Source: DHVE2 group archaeon
GTDB taxonomy: Archaea > Thermoplasmatota > Thermoplasmata > Thermoplasmatales > Aciduliprofundaceae
NCBI GenBank assembly: GCA_015520985.1
Contig: WAOY01000222.1
Location: 1 to 6,793 of the forward strand
Direction of reading: 5' to 3'
DNA length: 6,793 nucleotides
Positions within the stretch are counted from its first letter, which is position 1; every line of letters begins with the position of its first letter. Shown here piece by piece: positions 1-6,120 of the stretch. Under the pieces are notes generated by a model. It was not told the origin of the DNA. It did not search any database and saw only the letters and a program-made list of their open reading frames with translations. Made by a program: the position numbers and the translations under genes.

Positions 1-1275
1 TCCCTAAGCATGTTCCCCAGGAGGATCGTGCTGCACCGCGCCCTCCCGTCCATATACGTGATCTCGGCGCTCCAGGTAATATACATGGTGTTCACCCCCT
101 ACTTCCTGGACTGCGACCCCGTGCTGGGAGGAATAAGGGGGCCGTTCTGGCCCGTGTTCGCCCTCTGGGCGTATAGCCTCCTGATCTTCGCCGCCCTGAT
201 ACCCCTCTACAACCTGCTCACCTCGAAGACGAAGGTGGAGAGGCTACAGGCCACTTACATGCTCATAGGCACAGCGGTGGTCATAGGGTACCTGGGCATC
301 GCCCAGATAGTGCCCATATACGTGGAGGACTTTGACGCTTTCAGCGCCGTGCACGCGCTCCCCGTAATGGGGCTCCTATTCACTGTGGCCCTCTTCAAGT
401 ACGGGATGTACATCGTATCGCCGCAGAGGGAGAGATGGGGACATCACGACGTGCCCCTAACCGTTGTCCACGGAGAGGTGAACGCCATCTCTGACATAAA
501 CTCGGCCTACAGGGTCTTCAGAAGGGAGATATCCAAGTACCCGGGCATGGTGATAACCCTGCGCCCGCCGGAGGTCCTCAGGAAGAGGTACGTTATGGAA
601 AAGACCCCCATACTCTGGCTCACCTACTTCCCAAGCGGATACAGGAACGCCATAATACCTGACCGCCTGCACTTCGAGGCCATGTACGCGGTGATCAACT
701 TCGTGGACCGGGGCGGGGAGATAGTCATGGTGGACGGGGTAGAGTACATCATAGACAACTTCGGGCGTCGCTTCTTCGCCGAGTTCCTGGAGGAGTTGAA
801 GGTGGTGAAGAGCAACCTCACGGTCATACTGGCGGTCAACTCCACAAAGTACGTGAGCGGGCTCGCGGACAGGACAGCCGAGGCGAGGAGCAGTATACCG
901 GATCCCCGCGTAATAATGATCCCGGACTGCAGGGCGCTCAGGGGCAAGGATATCATAGTGGTTACCACCAGGGACAGGGAGAGGGTGCTGGGAGAGATCG
1001 GCATGAATGCGGAGATAATAGGGATCGACGAGGACTTCAACGTGGACCGCCTGCTGTTCGAAGGTATAAAGAGAATAGAGGAGTCGGAAAAGAGGGAGAT
1101 ATTCATAGAGTGCATGGACCACATCCTCTCCATGGGGAGCGAGAAGAACGCGATGAACTTCCTGAAGGACGTCATAGACATAATCCTCCCGCGGGGAGGG
1201 AACGTTTACATCAAGTACACCCCCCGCGCCGAGGATATCCCGGGGATAGCCCAGTTCATCGAGGGAAGGATCTGA
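1..1275 (+). CDS. Membrane-anchored DUF835 protein, 5'-partial (probable sensor or signalling protein)
   Basis: The frame is open to the left edge, so the N-terminus is missing; the first ATG at position 10 is probably internal. Counting from that ATG, four hydrophobic segments lie at about residues 12-32, 46-68, 83-105 and 116-136. The linker at 71-80 and the tail at 138-146 are basic or polar, so the last helix should end in the cytosol. This fits the last four helices of a seven-TM sensor module like those on histidine kinases. A DUF835 domain follows at about 155-285, with the typical core ILWLTY (201-206), DRL (218-220), the hydrophobic strand into VDGVEYII (241-248), and a terminal VILAVN strand. 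A second, diverged copy appears at about 312-418. No kinase or catalytic motif is visible. DUF835 has no established biochemical role that I know of; taxis or signal transduction is a guess. The gene converges on thi4 and overlaps its end by 20 nt. Confidence 0.82.
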   Translation, partial: SLSMFPRRIVLHRALPSIYVISALQVIYMVFTPYFLDCDPVLGGIRGPFWPVFALWAYSLLIFAALIPLYNLLTSKTKVERLQATYMLIGTAVVIGYLGIAQIVPIYVEDFDAFSAVHALPVMGLLFTVALFKYGMYIVSPQRERWGHHDVPLTVVHGEVNAISDINSAYRVFRREISKYPGMVITLRPPEVLRKRYVMEKTPILWLTYFPSGYRNAIIPDRLHFEAMYAVINFVDRGGEIVMVDGVEYIIDNFGRRFFAEFLEELKVVKSNLTVILAVNSTKYVSGLADRTAEARSSIPDPRVIMIPDCRALRGKDIIVVTTRDRERVLGEIGMNAEIIGIDEDFNVDRLLFEGIKRIEESEKREIFIECMDHILSMGSEKNAMNFLKDVIDIILPRGGNVYIKYTPRAEDIPGIAQFIEGRI

Positions 1276-2020
1276 TCCTCTCCCTCGCTATCTCGTAGGC
1301 CTTCCTCCCGCTCAGCAGCATGCCGCCGAAAGTGGGGCCCATGCGCGGTGCACCGCTCACCGCGTTGGCGGCCATGCCGCATACTACCAGTCCGGGATAT
1401 ATCTCGCGGGTGTTCCTCACCGTGCCTTCGTCGCCCGCCTCAACGTTCATGGCGCCTTCCCCAACGATTATTATGTCCCTCTTCCTCCTGGCCAGGTGAT
1501 TGGTGACCTCCGCCGGGTGCCCGGTGGCATCTATCACGACCTTGGAAAGGAGCACGAGGGGGTCCACCATGAGGTTCGCTATGGGCACCGTTGACCAGTT
1601 CACCACTATTCCGCGGACCTCGTCCTCCTTCATCACTATGTCCTCGGCGTATATGCCGTTAAGGATTATCGCCCCACTCTTAGACACTTTGTAAATCAGG
1701 GCACCGGCAAATTCCACCGCGTTGGCAACGTACACGTCTCCGCGCTCCTCGTAACCAACGCCCAGCTCATCAAATATGGGCCTGGACTCCTCGGTGAAGG
1801 TTATGTAGTTGAACATCATCCCTCCGCCCCATATCCCGCCGCCGAGGGAGAGGCGCTTGTCCACGAGAACCGTTTTGAATCCATCCCTCGCGAGGAGATA
1901 CGCTGCGTAGAGCCCGGAGGGGCCGCCGCCCACCACTATGGCATCCGAGTCCAGGGCGTTCTTGAGGGCGTTGAAGTACTCGTCGATTATCCTCTCGCTT
2001 ACGAGCCTTTCGAGTTCCAT
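1256..2020 (-). CDS. thi4: Thi4-family ADP-thiazole synthase (archaeal, probably sulfide-dependent)
   Basis: Family knowledge: Thi4 builds the thiamin thiazole precursor (ADP-thiazole) from NAD and glycine in the cytosol. Yeast Thi4 donates sulfur from its own Cys and inactivates itself; archaeal enzymes use free sulfide with bound Fe(II). The 254-residue protein has the FAD/NAD-type dinucleotide fold: VVGGGPSGLYAAYLLA (29-44), the acidic end of strand 2 at VLVDKR (51-56), and the Thi4 signature GGGIWGGGMMFN (60-71). The metal and substrate region contains VDP (D153), DATGH (H168), NTREIYPG (203-210) and the C-terminal GAPRMGPTFGGMLLSGRKA (223-241). The position of the yeast donor Cys, two residues before D153, is Met151. 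The only cysteine is C214. The length is close to that of archaeal homologues. The ATG start at 2020 is supported by a TATA element about 25 nt upstream. It was formerly often annotated as ribose-1,5-bisphosphate isomerase, which is less likely given the Thi4 motifs. Confidence 0.95.
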   Translation of the reverse strand: MELERLVSERIIDEYFNALKNALDSDAIVVGGGPSGLYAAYLLARDGFKTVLVDKRLSLGGGIWGGGMMFNYITFTEESRPIFDELGVGYEERGDVYVANAVEFAGALIYKVSKSGAIILNGIYAEDIVMKEDEVRGIVVNWSTVPIANLMVDPLVLLSKVVIDATGHPAEVTNHLARRKRDIIIVGEGAMNVEAGDEGTVRNTREIYPGLVVCGMAANAVSGAPRMGPTFGGMLLSGRKAYEIARERIRSFPR

Positions 2021-2041
2021 GGCGGGAGAATTGCGCAGGGG

Positions 2042-2054
2042 TTAATATGCTTTT
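2042..2054 (-). promoter_or_regulatory. Predicted TATA box of thi4
   Basis: Read on the minus strand this is AAAAGCATATTAA, with its CATATTAA part centred about 25 nt upstream of the thi4 ATG. No Shine-Dalgarno sequence precedes the ATG, so a leaderless transcript starting at or next to the ATG is likely. It sits in the 38-nt gap after the upstream minus-strand gene. thi4 can therefore be transcribed alone, although read-through from that gene is possible. Confidence 0.5.
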
Positions 2055-2058
2055 CCAA

Positions 2059-2994
2059 TCAGTACATCCACGCAACGTATACGCTCACCCGGCCGATCTC
2101 AACGCCCCTGGAGTCAAGGACAGCCACGGTAACGTAATACCCGGGGAGCATCCTGGACGAATCCTCAGTCCAGAGGGCGTATCCCTCGGTGACATTGTCC
2201 AGGGTTACCACGTATAGGTTGTCGTACTCCTCTGGAAGGGGTATACCCTCGCTCTCCATCCACTTAAGCGCCTCGCTGAAGGAGGGAATAACGATGTAAT
2301 CCCTGGAGACCACGGCAACGGTGGACGTGGTCAGGCCCACCACCCTACCCAGGGAGTCAACCTCTATCTGCACGGGGAGGTCCACGAGGTAATCGATGAA
2401 GTAGGCGCGGTAATTCACGACCATGGTGGTGTTTATCCTGTACCCCGCTCCGATGAATTGCCGTCCGGTCTCCACGCCCTGCAGCCTGAGCGTGACGCCC
2501 GAGGGGAACAGGTCGGGATTGGAATCCATGTAATTCCTGGCAATGGACACGATTTCTCCCTCGCCCAGGCTCACGTTCTCCATGGGGACGTCGGCGAGGT
2601 GATACTTAAGATAGAGGCCCTCCTTGCTCACTATCAGCGTGGCATTGCGGGTGTGGGCGTCGTAGAAATCCCCGTGGTCCACGATCCTGAAGTTGTGCAT
2701 TCCGAACCTCTCGGCCAGGGTCCTCATGTCTTCGAGGTTGTAAGATCTCTTCTGGAGCACCAGTTCGGGCATCCAGAGATCCCCGGGTATGTCCGTGTCC
2801 TCGGGGACGTGTATGGGCCCCACGTAGGAGAACTCACTCGCGGGGGCACCCACGTAAACGAACTCCCCCTGGGGGAATGCCGGGTATACGTAGAGGGACA
2901 CGAAAAGGGCTATGGAGATTATGGCACCCATAAGGATGCTGTACTTAAGCCCCGGGTGGACGCCCTTCCACACCTGCCAGCACTTCCAGGCCAC
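2059..2994 (-). CDS. Hypothetical single-TM protein with a large extracytoplasmic domain
   Basis: I do not recognise a family. The 311-residue protein has a short N-terminus with Lys at 4, 10 and 17, then one hydrophobic helix at about 18-39. A soluble region of about 270 residues follows and should face outside, an orientation inferred from the positive N-terminus. Four N-glycosylation sequons (N117-A-T, N140-V-S, N188-T-T, N267-V-T) lie in that region, consistent with surface exposure in an archaeon. The rest is beta-rich. The stretch at about 205-246, alternating strands with a DSLGRVVG turn followed by a helix, recalls PepSY- or YycH/YycI-like modules, but I cannot claim homology. The only cysteine is C5, before the TM helix, so there is no metal-binding Cys cluster. 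The start codon is GTG; an in-frame TAA lies 18 nt upstream and a TATA element about 25 nt upstream, which supports this start. It is transcribed divergently from feoA. Confidence 0.8.
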   Translation of the reverse strand: MAWKCWQVWKGVHPGLKYSILMGAIISIALFVSLYVYPAFPQGEFVYVGAPASEFSYVGPIHVPEDTDIPGDLWMPELVLQKRSYNLEDMRTLAERFGMHNFRIVDHGDFYDAHTRNATLIVSKEGLYLKYHLADVPMENVSLGEGEIVSIARNYMDSNPDLFPSGVTLRLQGVETGRQFIGAGYRINTTMVVNYRAYFIDYLVDLPVQIEVDSLGRVVGLTTSTVAVVSRDYIVIPSFSEALKWMESEGIPLPEEYDNLYVVTLDNVTEGYALWTEDSSRMLPGYYVTVAVLDSRGVEIGRVSVYVAWMY

Positions 2995-3015
2995 GTTGCT
3001 TATATCGCGTTATGG

Positions 3016-3022
3016 CATATTT
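3016..3022 (-). promoter_or_regulatory. Predicted TATA box of the 2059-2994 gene
   Basis: The minus strand reads AAATATG inside GGAAATATGCC, centred about 25 nt upstream of the GTG start at 2994. The purine-rich GGAA just upstream could serve as a BRE. A second AT-rich site (GATATAAG, about 2998-3005) is too close to the start codon to direct a transcript containing it. No Shine-Dalgarno sequence is present, so a leaderless mRNA is likely. Confidence 0.42.
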
Positions 3023-3039
3023 CCTTTTCCCCGCCATTA

Positions 3040-3053
3040 TTAGGTGCGCCAAA
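3040..3053. promoter_or_regulatory. Candidate metalloregulator operator (DtxR/IdeR-like inverted repeat)
   Basis: TTAGGTGCGCCAAA is an imperfect 14-bp inverted repeat in which five of seven positions pair. It resembles the TTAGGT...CC half-site layout of DtxR/IdeR iron boxes. It lies in the divergent region, about 15 nt upstream of the feoA TATA box and about 18 nt from the TATA box of the opposite gene, so a bound repressor could affect either or both. The match is by eye to a remembered consensus, and short inverted repeats arise by chance. Confidence 0.3.
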
Positions 3054-3063
3054 AATGTTTAGA

Positions 3064-3076
3064 TAAGTTTAAATAT
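3064..3076 (+). promoter_or_regulatory. Predicted TATA box of the feo operon
   Basis: AAGTTTAAATAT contains a strong archaeal-type TATA core (TTTAAATA, 3068-3075) with a purine-rich stretch (AGATAAG) just upstream as a possible BRE. The core is centred about 26 nt before the ATG at 3098, and the intervening sequence has no Shine-Dalgarno motif. This points to a leaderless feoA message and argues against the GTG at 3044 as the start, because that start would place the TATA box inside the gene. Confidence 0.6.
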
Positions 3077-3097
3077 TCCCTCGCAATTCCTCACGTA

Positions 3098-3529
3098 ATG
3101 AGGTTATCCGAGCTCAAACCCGGGGAGTACGCCATCGTCCGAGATCTGCTGGGCAAGGGGCCGATACACCAGAGATTGCTATCCATGGGCATACTCCCCG
3201 GCGCAGTGATACGGGTGGTGCGCACCTCTCCATTCGGGGACCCCGTGGAGTACGAGATAAGGGGCTTTTTCATTTCCCTCAGGAAGAACGAGGCCTCTTA
3301 CGTTGAAGTTGACAAAATAATCCCCCTGGTATCCGTGCCCCCCGGTTCGAGGGTTCGTGTGGTGCTTGTGGACGGCGGAGTTGGTTTCATGAGGAACATG
3401 GACAGCATGGGCATATCCCCGGGGCAGGAGATAACCGTTCTAAGGGGATGCTGCCCCATGCTTGTGGAGACCGCCAGGGGGAAGTTCAGCATAGGGCGCG
3501 GAATCGCGCACCGCATATTTGTGAGGTGA
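3098..3529 (+). CDS. feoA: FeoA, two fused FeoA (SH3-like) domains
   Basis: FeoA is a small cytosolic SH3-fold protein required for FeoB-mediated Fe(II) uptake, thought to act on FeoB. This protein has 143 residues, about twice the usual 75-85, because it carries two domains. Domain 1 (about 1-75) shows LKPGEYAIV, RLLSMGILPG (26-35), the SPFGDPVEY segment (44-52) and the FFISLRKNEA strand (57-66). Domain 2 (about 78-143) shows VPPGSRVRVV, MDSMGISPG (101-109), a CC pair at 118-119, and the typical FeoA ending FSIGRGIAHRIFVR. I chose the ATG at 3098 because domain homology begins there and the TATA box is 26 nt upstream. The gene ends 4 nt before feoB, and its last codons contain the feoB ribosome-binding site, so the two are co-transcribed. 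Two-domain FeoA proteins are known, but what the second copy does is unclear. Confidence 0.93.
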   Translation: MRLSELKPGEYAIVRDLLGKGPIHQRLLSMGILPGAVIRVVRTSPFGDPVEYEIRGFFISLRKNEASYVEVDKIIPLVSVPPGSRVRVVLVDGGVGFMRNMDSMGISPGQEITVLRGCCPMLVETARGKFSIGRGIAHRIFVR

Positions 3530-3531
3530 TC
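3522..3531 (+). promoter_or_regulatory. Shine-Dalgarno sequence of feoB
   Basis: TGAGGTGATC closely matches the anti-Shine-Dalgarno complement GGAGGTGATC and overlaps the feoA stop codon (TGA, 3527-3529). It is positioned for the feoB ATG at 3534. It supports translational coupling of feoA and feoB and contrasts with the leaderless starts at the operon heads. Confidence 0.7.
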
Positions 3532-3533
3532 CC

Positions 3534-5528
3534 ATGCTCGTTGCCCTCGCCGGGAACCCCAATACGGGAAAGAGCACCGTTTTCAACGCTTTAACGGGAT
3601 TGAAGCAGCACGTGGGTAACTGGCCCGGCGTGACTGTGGAGAAGAAGGAGGGGTGGATGGAGTACAATGGGAAGAGGATCAAGGTCGTTGACCTTCCGGG
3701 CACTTACTCCCTGACTTCGTATTCGGTGGAGGAGAAGGTGGCCAGGAACTTCATAATAGAGGAGAAGCCCGATGTGATTGTGCACGTTGTAGACGCTTCG
3801 AACCTCGAGAGGAACCTGTACCTGCTCGCGGAGCTTCTGGACCTGCATCCGCGCATAGTGGTGGCACTCAACATGTTCGACGAGGCCCGGAGGAAGTATG
3901 AAATTGACGTGGAGAAGATGCGGAATCTCCTCGGGCTCCCCGTGGTGCCCATGGTGGCCATAAAGGGAGAGGGGATAGAGGAACTCAAGAGGGAAATAGT
4001 GCACGGGAAGTTCAATCCGAGGGGCGTGGAGTACCCCGAGGACATAGAGAAAAGGATCAAAGCTCTGGAGGAGAAGATAAGGGAGATGGGGCTCGAACCG
4101 GCCAGGTGGCTCGCCATAAAGACCCTGGAGAACGACGCCGAGGTTATAAAGAAGCTTAGCGACATTGGAGCGAGGAATATTCTTCACGACGCCGAGCACC
4201 TCAGGCACGAGATAGAGGACATATATGGCGATGACATAGAGAGCGTGTTCGCATCCGTGCGCTACTCCTTCGCCCACGGCCTGTTCCACGAGGTGGCTGC
4301 GCCGATAAACGTGGGGGGAGCGAACATAACGGACATGATAGACCACGTGGTCACGCACAGGTACTTCGGGATCCCCATATTCATCGCCATAATGTACCTG
4401 GCGTTCCAGTTCGTGTTCCTCGTTGCCGCGCCCTTCCAGGACGCAATCGACTTCATGTTCAACGGGAAGGATGTCGCGGGGGGACACATAGACGGGCTCA
4501 TAGACATATCCTACGCGTGGATGTCATCGTTCATGCCGGACTGGCTTGCCTCGCTGATAAACCACGGCATGCTCCGCGGCCTCGGGGCTGTGCTGACATT
4601 CATGCCGGTCATAATGCTCCTGTTCCTAATCCTCTCCTTCCTGGAAGACTCGGGCTACCTCGCCCGCGTGGCGTTCCTCATGGACAGCGTGATGAAGAAG
4701 ATGGGGCTGGAGGGTCGCGGGGTAATACCCCTTATGCTCGGCTTCGGCTGCAACGTCCCGGCAGTTATGGCAACACGAACGCTGAAGGACGAGAATGAGA
4801 GGAGGTTGAGTATAGCCCTCAATCCCTTCATACCATGCGGCGCCAGGATACAGGTCTTCGCCTTCCTCTCATACATATTCTTCCCGGAAAACGCAGCACT
4901 GGTTCTCTGGAGCCTGCTGATGCTCTCCATCCTCGTTGTCTTCATCCTCGGATACGTTTACAGCAAGACCCTGTTCAGGGGAGAATCGCAACCCTTCGTT
5001 CTCGAACTTCCACCGTACAGGATGCCAACAATGAAGGGAGTCTCGGTGCACATGTGGGAGAAGAGCGAGGGCTTCGTGAGGAAGGCTGGAACGATAATAG
5101 TGGGTGCCGCGGCGATAATATGGGCGCTGGCCGCTCTGCCCTGGGGAGTGGAGTACGGAGGCGAGGAGAGCTACATAGGGATGCTCGCCAGCCTTCTCGC
5201 CCCGGTGGGTTACGCCCTTGGGATAACCCCTGAGGCCATAATCTCGCTGTTCTTCGGGTTCTTCGCAAAGGAGGTCGTTATAGATGTCCTCTATGTCCTC
5301 TACGGCAGCAAGGACGCGATTCTGGCGGCGATGACACCGCTCCAGGCGTACTCGTTCATGCTGTTCATGCTCTTCTACACCCCCTGCGTCGCGACCCTGG
5401 CAACGATATACAACGAGACGAAGAGCCTGAAGTTCACACTCTTCGTCGTAGTTGAGGGGTTCATCGTAGCCTCTATATTCGCATTCGCCGCTTACCACAT
5501 AGGCACCCTGCTGGGGGTGGGTGCGTGA
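3534..5528 (+). CDS. feoB: FeoB, GTP-dependent ferrous iron transporter
   Basis: FeoB is the membrane permease for Fe(II), with an N-terminal GTPase regulating a polytopic pore. The G domain (about 1-160) shows G1 GNPNTGKST (7-15), G2 around T34 in PGVTVE, G3 DLPGTYSL (53-60), G4 NMFD (113-116) and a G5 loop at VAIKGEGI (141-148). A charged helical regulatory segment follows (about 165-255), rich in Glu/Lys. The membrane part has about eight hydrophobic segments (278-300, 350-370, 440-450, 454-475, 517-536, 560-582, 605-625, 633-657). FeoB core motifs are present: LEDSGYLAR (370-378), GFGCNVPA (403-410, C406), NPFIPCGAR (430-438, C435) and FYTPCVATLATIY (614-626, C618). At 664 residues it is shorter than E. 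coli FeoB (about 770) and lacks a C-terminal Cys-rich tail; a separate FeoC-like protein is encoded downstream. Its stop overlaps the next start (GTGA). Confidence 0.98.
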   Translation: MLVALAGNPNTGKSTVFNALTGLKQHVGNWPGVTVEKKEGWMEYNGKRIKVVDLPGTYSLTSYSVEEKVARNFIIEEKPDVIVHVVDASNLERNLYLLAELLDLHPRIVVALNMFDEARRKYEIDVEKMRNLLGLPVVPMVAIKGEGIEELKREIVHGKFNPRGVEYPEDIEKRIKALEEKIREMGLEPARWLAIKTLENDAEVIKKLSDIGARNILHDAEHLRHEIEDIYGDDIESVFASVRYSFAHGLFHEVAAPINVGGANITDMIDHVVTHRYFGIPIFIAIMYLAFQFVFLVAAPFQDAIDFMFNGKDVAGGHIDGLIDISYAWMSSFMPDWLASLINHGMLRGLGAVLTFMPVIMLLFLILSFLEDSGYLARVAFLMDSVMKKMGLEGRGVIPLMLGFGCNVPAVMATRTLKDENERRLSIALNPFIPCGARIQVFAFLSYIFFPENAALVLWSLLMLSILVVFILGYVYSKTLFRGESQPFVLELPPYRMPTMKGVSVHMWEKSEGFVRKAGTIIVGAAAIIWALAALPWGVEYGGEESYIGMLASLLAPVGYALGITPEAIISLFFGFFAKEVVIDVLYVLYGSKDAILAAMTPLQAYSFMLFMLFYTPCVATLATIYNETKSLKFTLFVVVEGFIVASIFAFAAYHIGTLLGVGA

Positions 5529-6103
5529 ACACCGCTGAAAAGGTCCGCGTATCTATCGCGTACGCCGTTTCCCTCGCCTCAATATCTCTCTTTGTATCCG
5601 CCGCAAATGTACTGGCGTGGCTTGGCATGGAAATACCGCGGTTCCTCGCGGCACTGGCCATCATTTCCCTCGTCCCCCTGTTATCTGATGATATTCGGAA
5701 GAGTTCGAAACTCATAGCGGCAACCGCGTTCTTCACCATATTCGCCCTGGGCGTCTCGCTTTTCCTCGCGGATCATGCGAGAATTCCCGGCGACCCCATG
5801 GACTCCTTCATCCTCCTCCTGGTGGCTTCACTTCTCCTGACTGGGATGAAAAACGCGGTGAAGATGCTCTACTCGGGGCTCTCCTTTTACATCGTGGGCA
5901 CGTTCCTGCTCCTGGCGTTCTCGGGGATAAAGATAATCATACTCCTCGCTGACGCCCTTGACTACTACGTAAACTGCATAGGGGAGGTCTGCGATCCTTA
6001 CGGTTTCGCGCTCATCCCGTCGATTGTCCTCTTCATCCTGGCGATTCCGGCCGTTTACCCGTACAGGCACCGCAACGAGTTCAGGAGGGGGGTAGAACGA
6101 TAA
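5525..6103 (+). CDS. Uncharacterised six-TM membrane protein of the feo operon
   Basis: I do not recognise a family. The 192-residue protein starts at GTG 5525, whose last two bases are shared with the feoB stop (GTGA), so translation should be coupled. Six hydrophobic helices are visible at about 11-31, 37-53, 62-82, 92-108, 116-144 and 160-179. The positive-inside rule gives cytosolic N- and C-termini: the loops DDIRKSSK (55-62) and MKNAVKM (108-114) and the tail RHRNEFRRGVER (181-192) are basic. On this topology the loop between helices 5 and 6 is extracytoplasmic and carries the only two cysteines, C151 and C156 (CIGEVC). They could form a disulfide or bind metal. No transporter signature, His-rich motif or enzymatic motif is evident. 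Its place between feoB and the FeoC-like gene suggests a lineage-specific accessory or regulator of Fe(II) uptake, which is inference from context only. Confidence 0.85.
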   Translation: MNTAEKVRVSIAYAVSLASISLFVSAANVLAWLGMEIPRFLAALAIISLVPLLSDDIRKSSKLIAATAFFTIFALGVSLFLADHARIPGDPMDSFILLLVASLLLTGMKNAVKMLYSGLSFYIVGTFLLLAFSGIKIIILLADALDYYVNCIGEVCDPYGFALIPSIVLFILAIPAVYPYRHRNEFRRGVER

Positions 6104-6109
6104 GGAGGG
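6083..6109 (+). promoter_or_regulatory. Two purine-rich Shine-Dalgarno-like tracts before feoC
   Basis: There are two tracts: AGGAGGGGGG (6083-6092) and AAGGAGGG (6102-6109). The second lies 11 nt before the ATG at 6121, a little far for an efficient site. The first lies 7 nt before an in-frame ATA at 6100, which overlaps the preceding stop as ATAA. The pair bears on which codon starts feoC. Confidence 0.4.
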
Positions 6110-6120
6110 TTCTGGAACTG

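Noticed and set aside
457..1122. A 221-codon antisense frame within the DUF835 gene, and another at 624-1181
   Set aside because: The products have biased composition and no recognisable fold, while the plus-strand frame encodes TM helices and a DUF835 domain.
2458..3066. A 202-codon plus-strand frame crossing the start of the surface-protein gene and the intergenic region
   Set aside because: It runs through both predicted promoters and overlaps the feoA upstream region. Its product is rich in Gly, His and Val with no motif, whereas the minus-strand frame has a TM helix and sequons.
3044..3097. An N-terminal extension of FeoA from a GTG at 3044
   Set aside because: It would put the strong TATA box inside the coding region. 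The extra 18 residues have no FeoA homology, and the domain begins at the ATG at 3098.
2995..3097. A possible riboswitch or small RNA in the intergenic region (for example a TPP element)
   Set aside because: The region is only about 100 nt, is filled by two promoters, and shows no conserved TPP or other riboswitch core. thi4 itself has only 38 nt upstream.
3591..4487. A 298-codon open frame antisense to feoB
   Set aside because: It is the mirror of feoB codon bias in GC-rich DNA. The product is low-complexity (rich in His, Val, Tyr and Leu), has no domain, and lies wholly opposite strongly conserved FeoB motifs.
4869..5498. Antisense frames in the 3' half of feoB (also 4655-4945 and 4975-5268)
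   Set aside because: They are shadows of conserved FeoB membrane segments, with no start signal or motif of their own.
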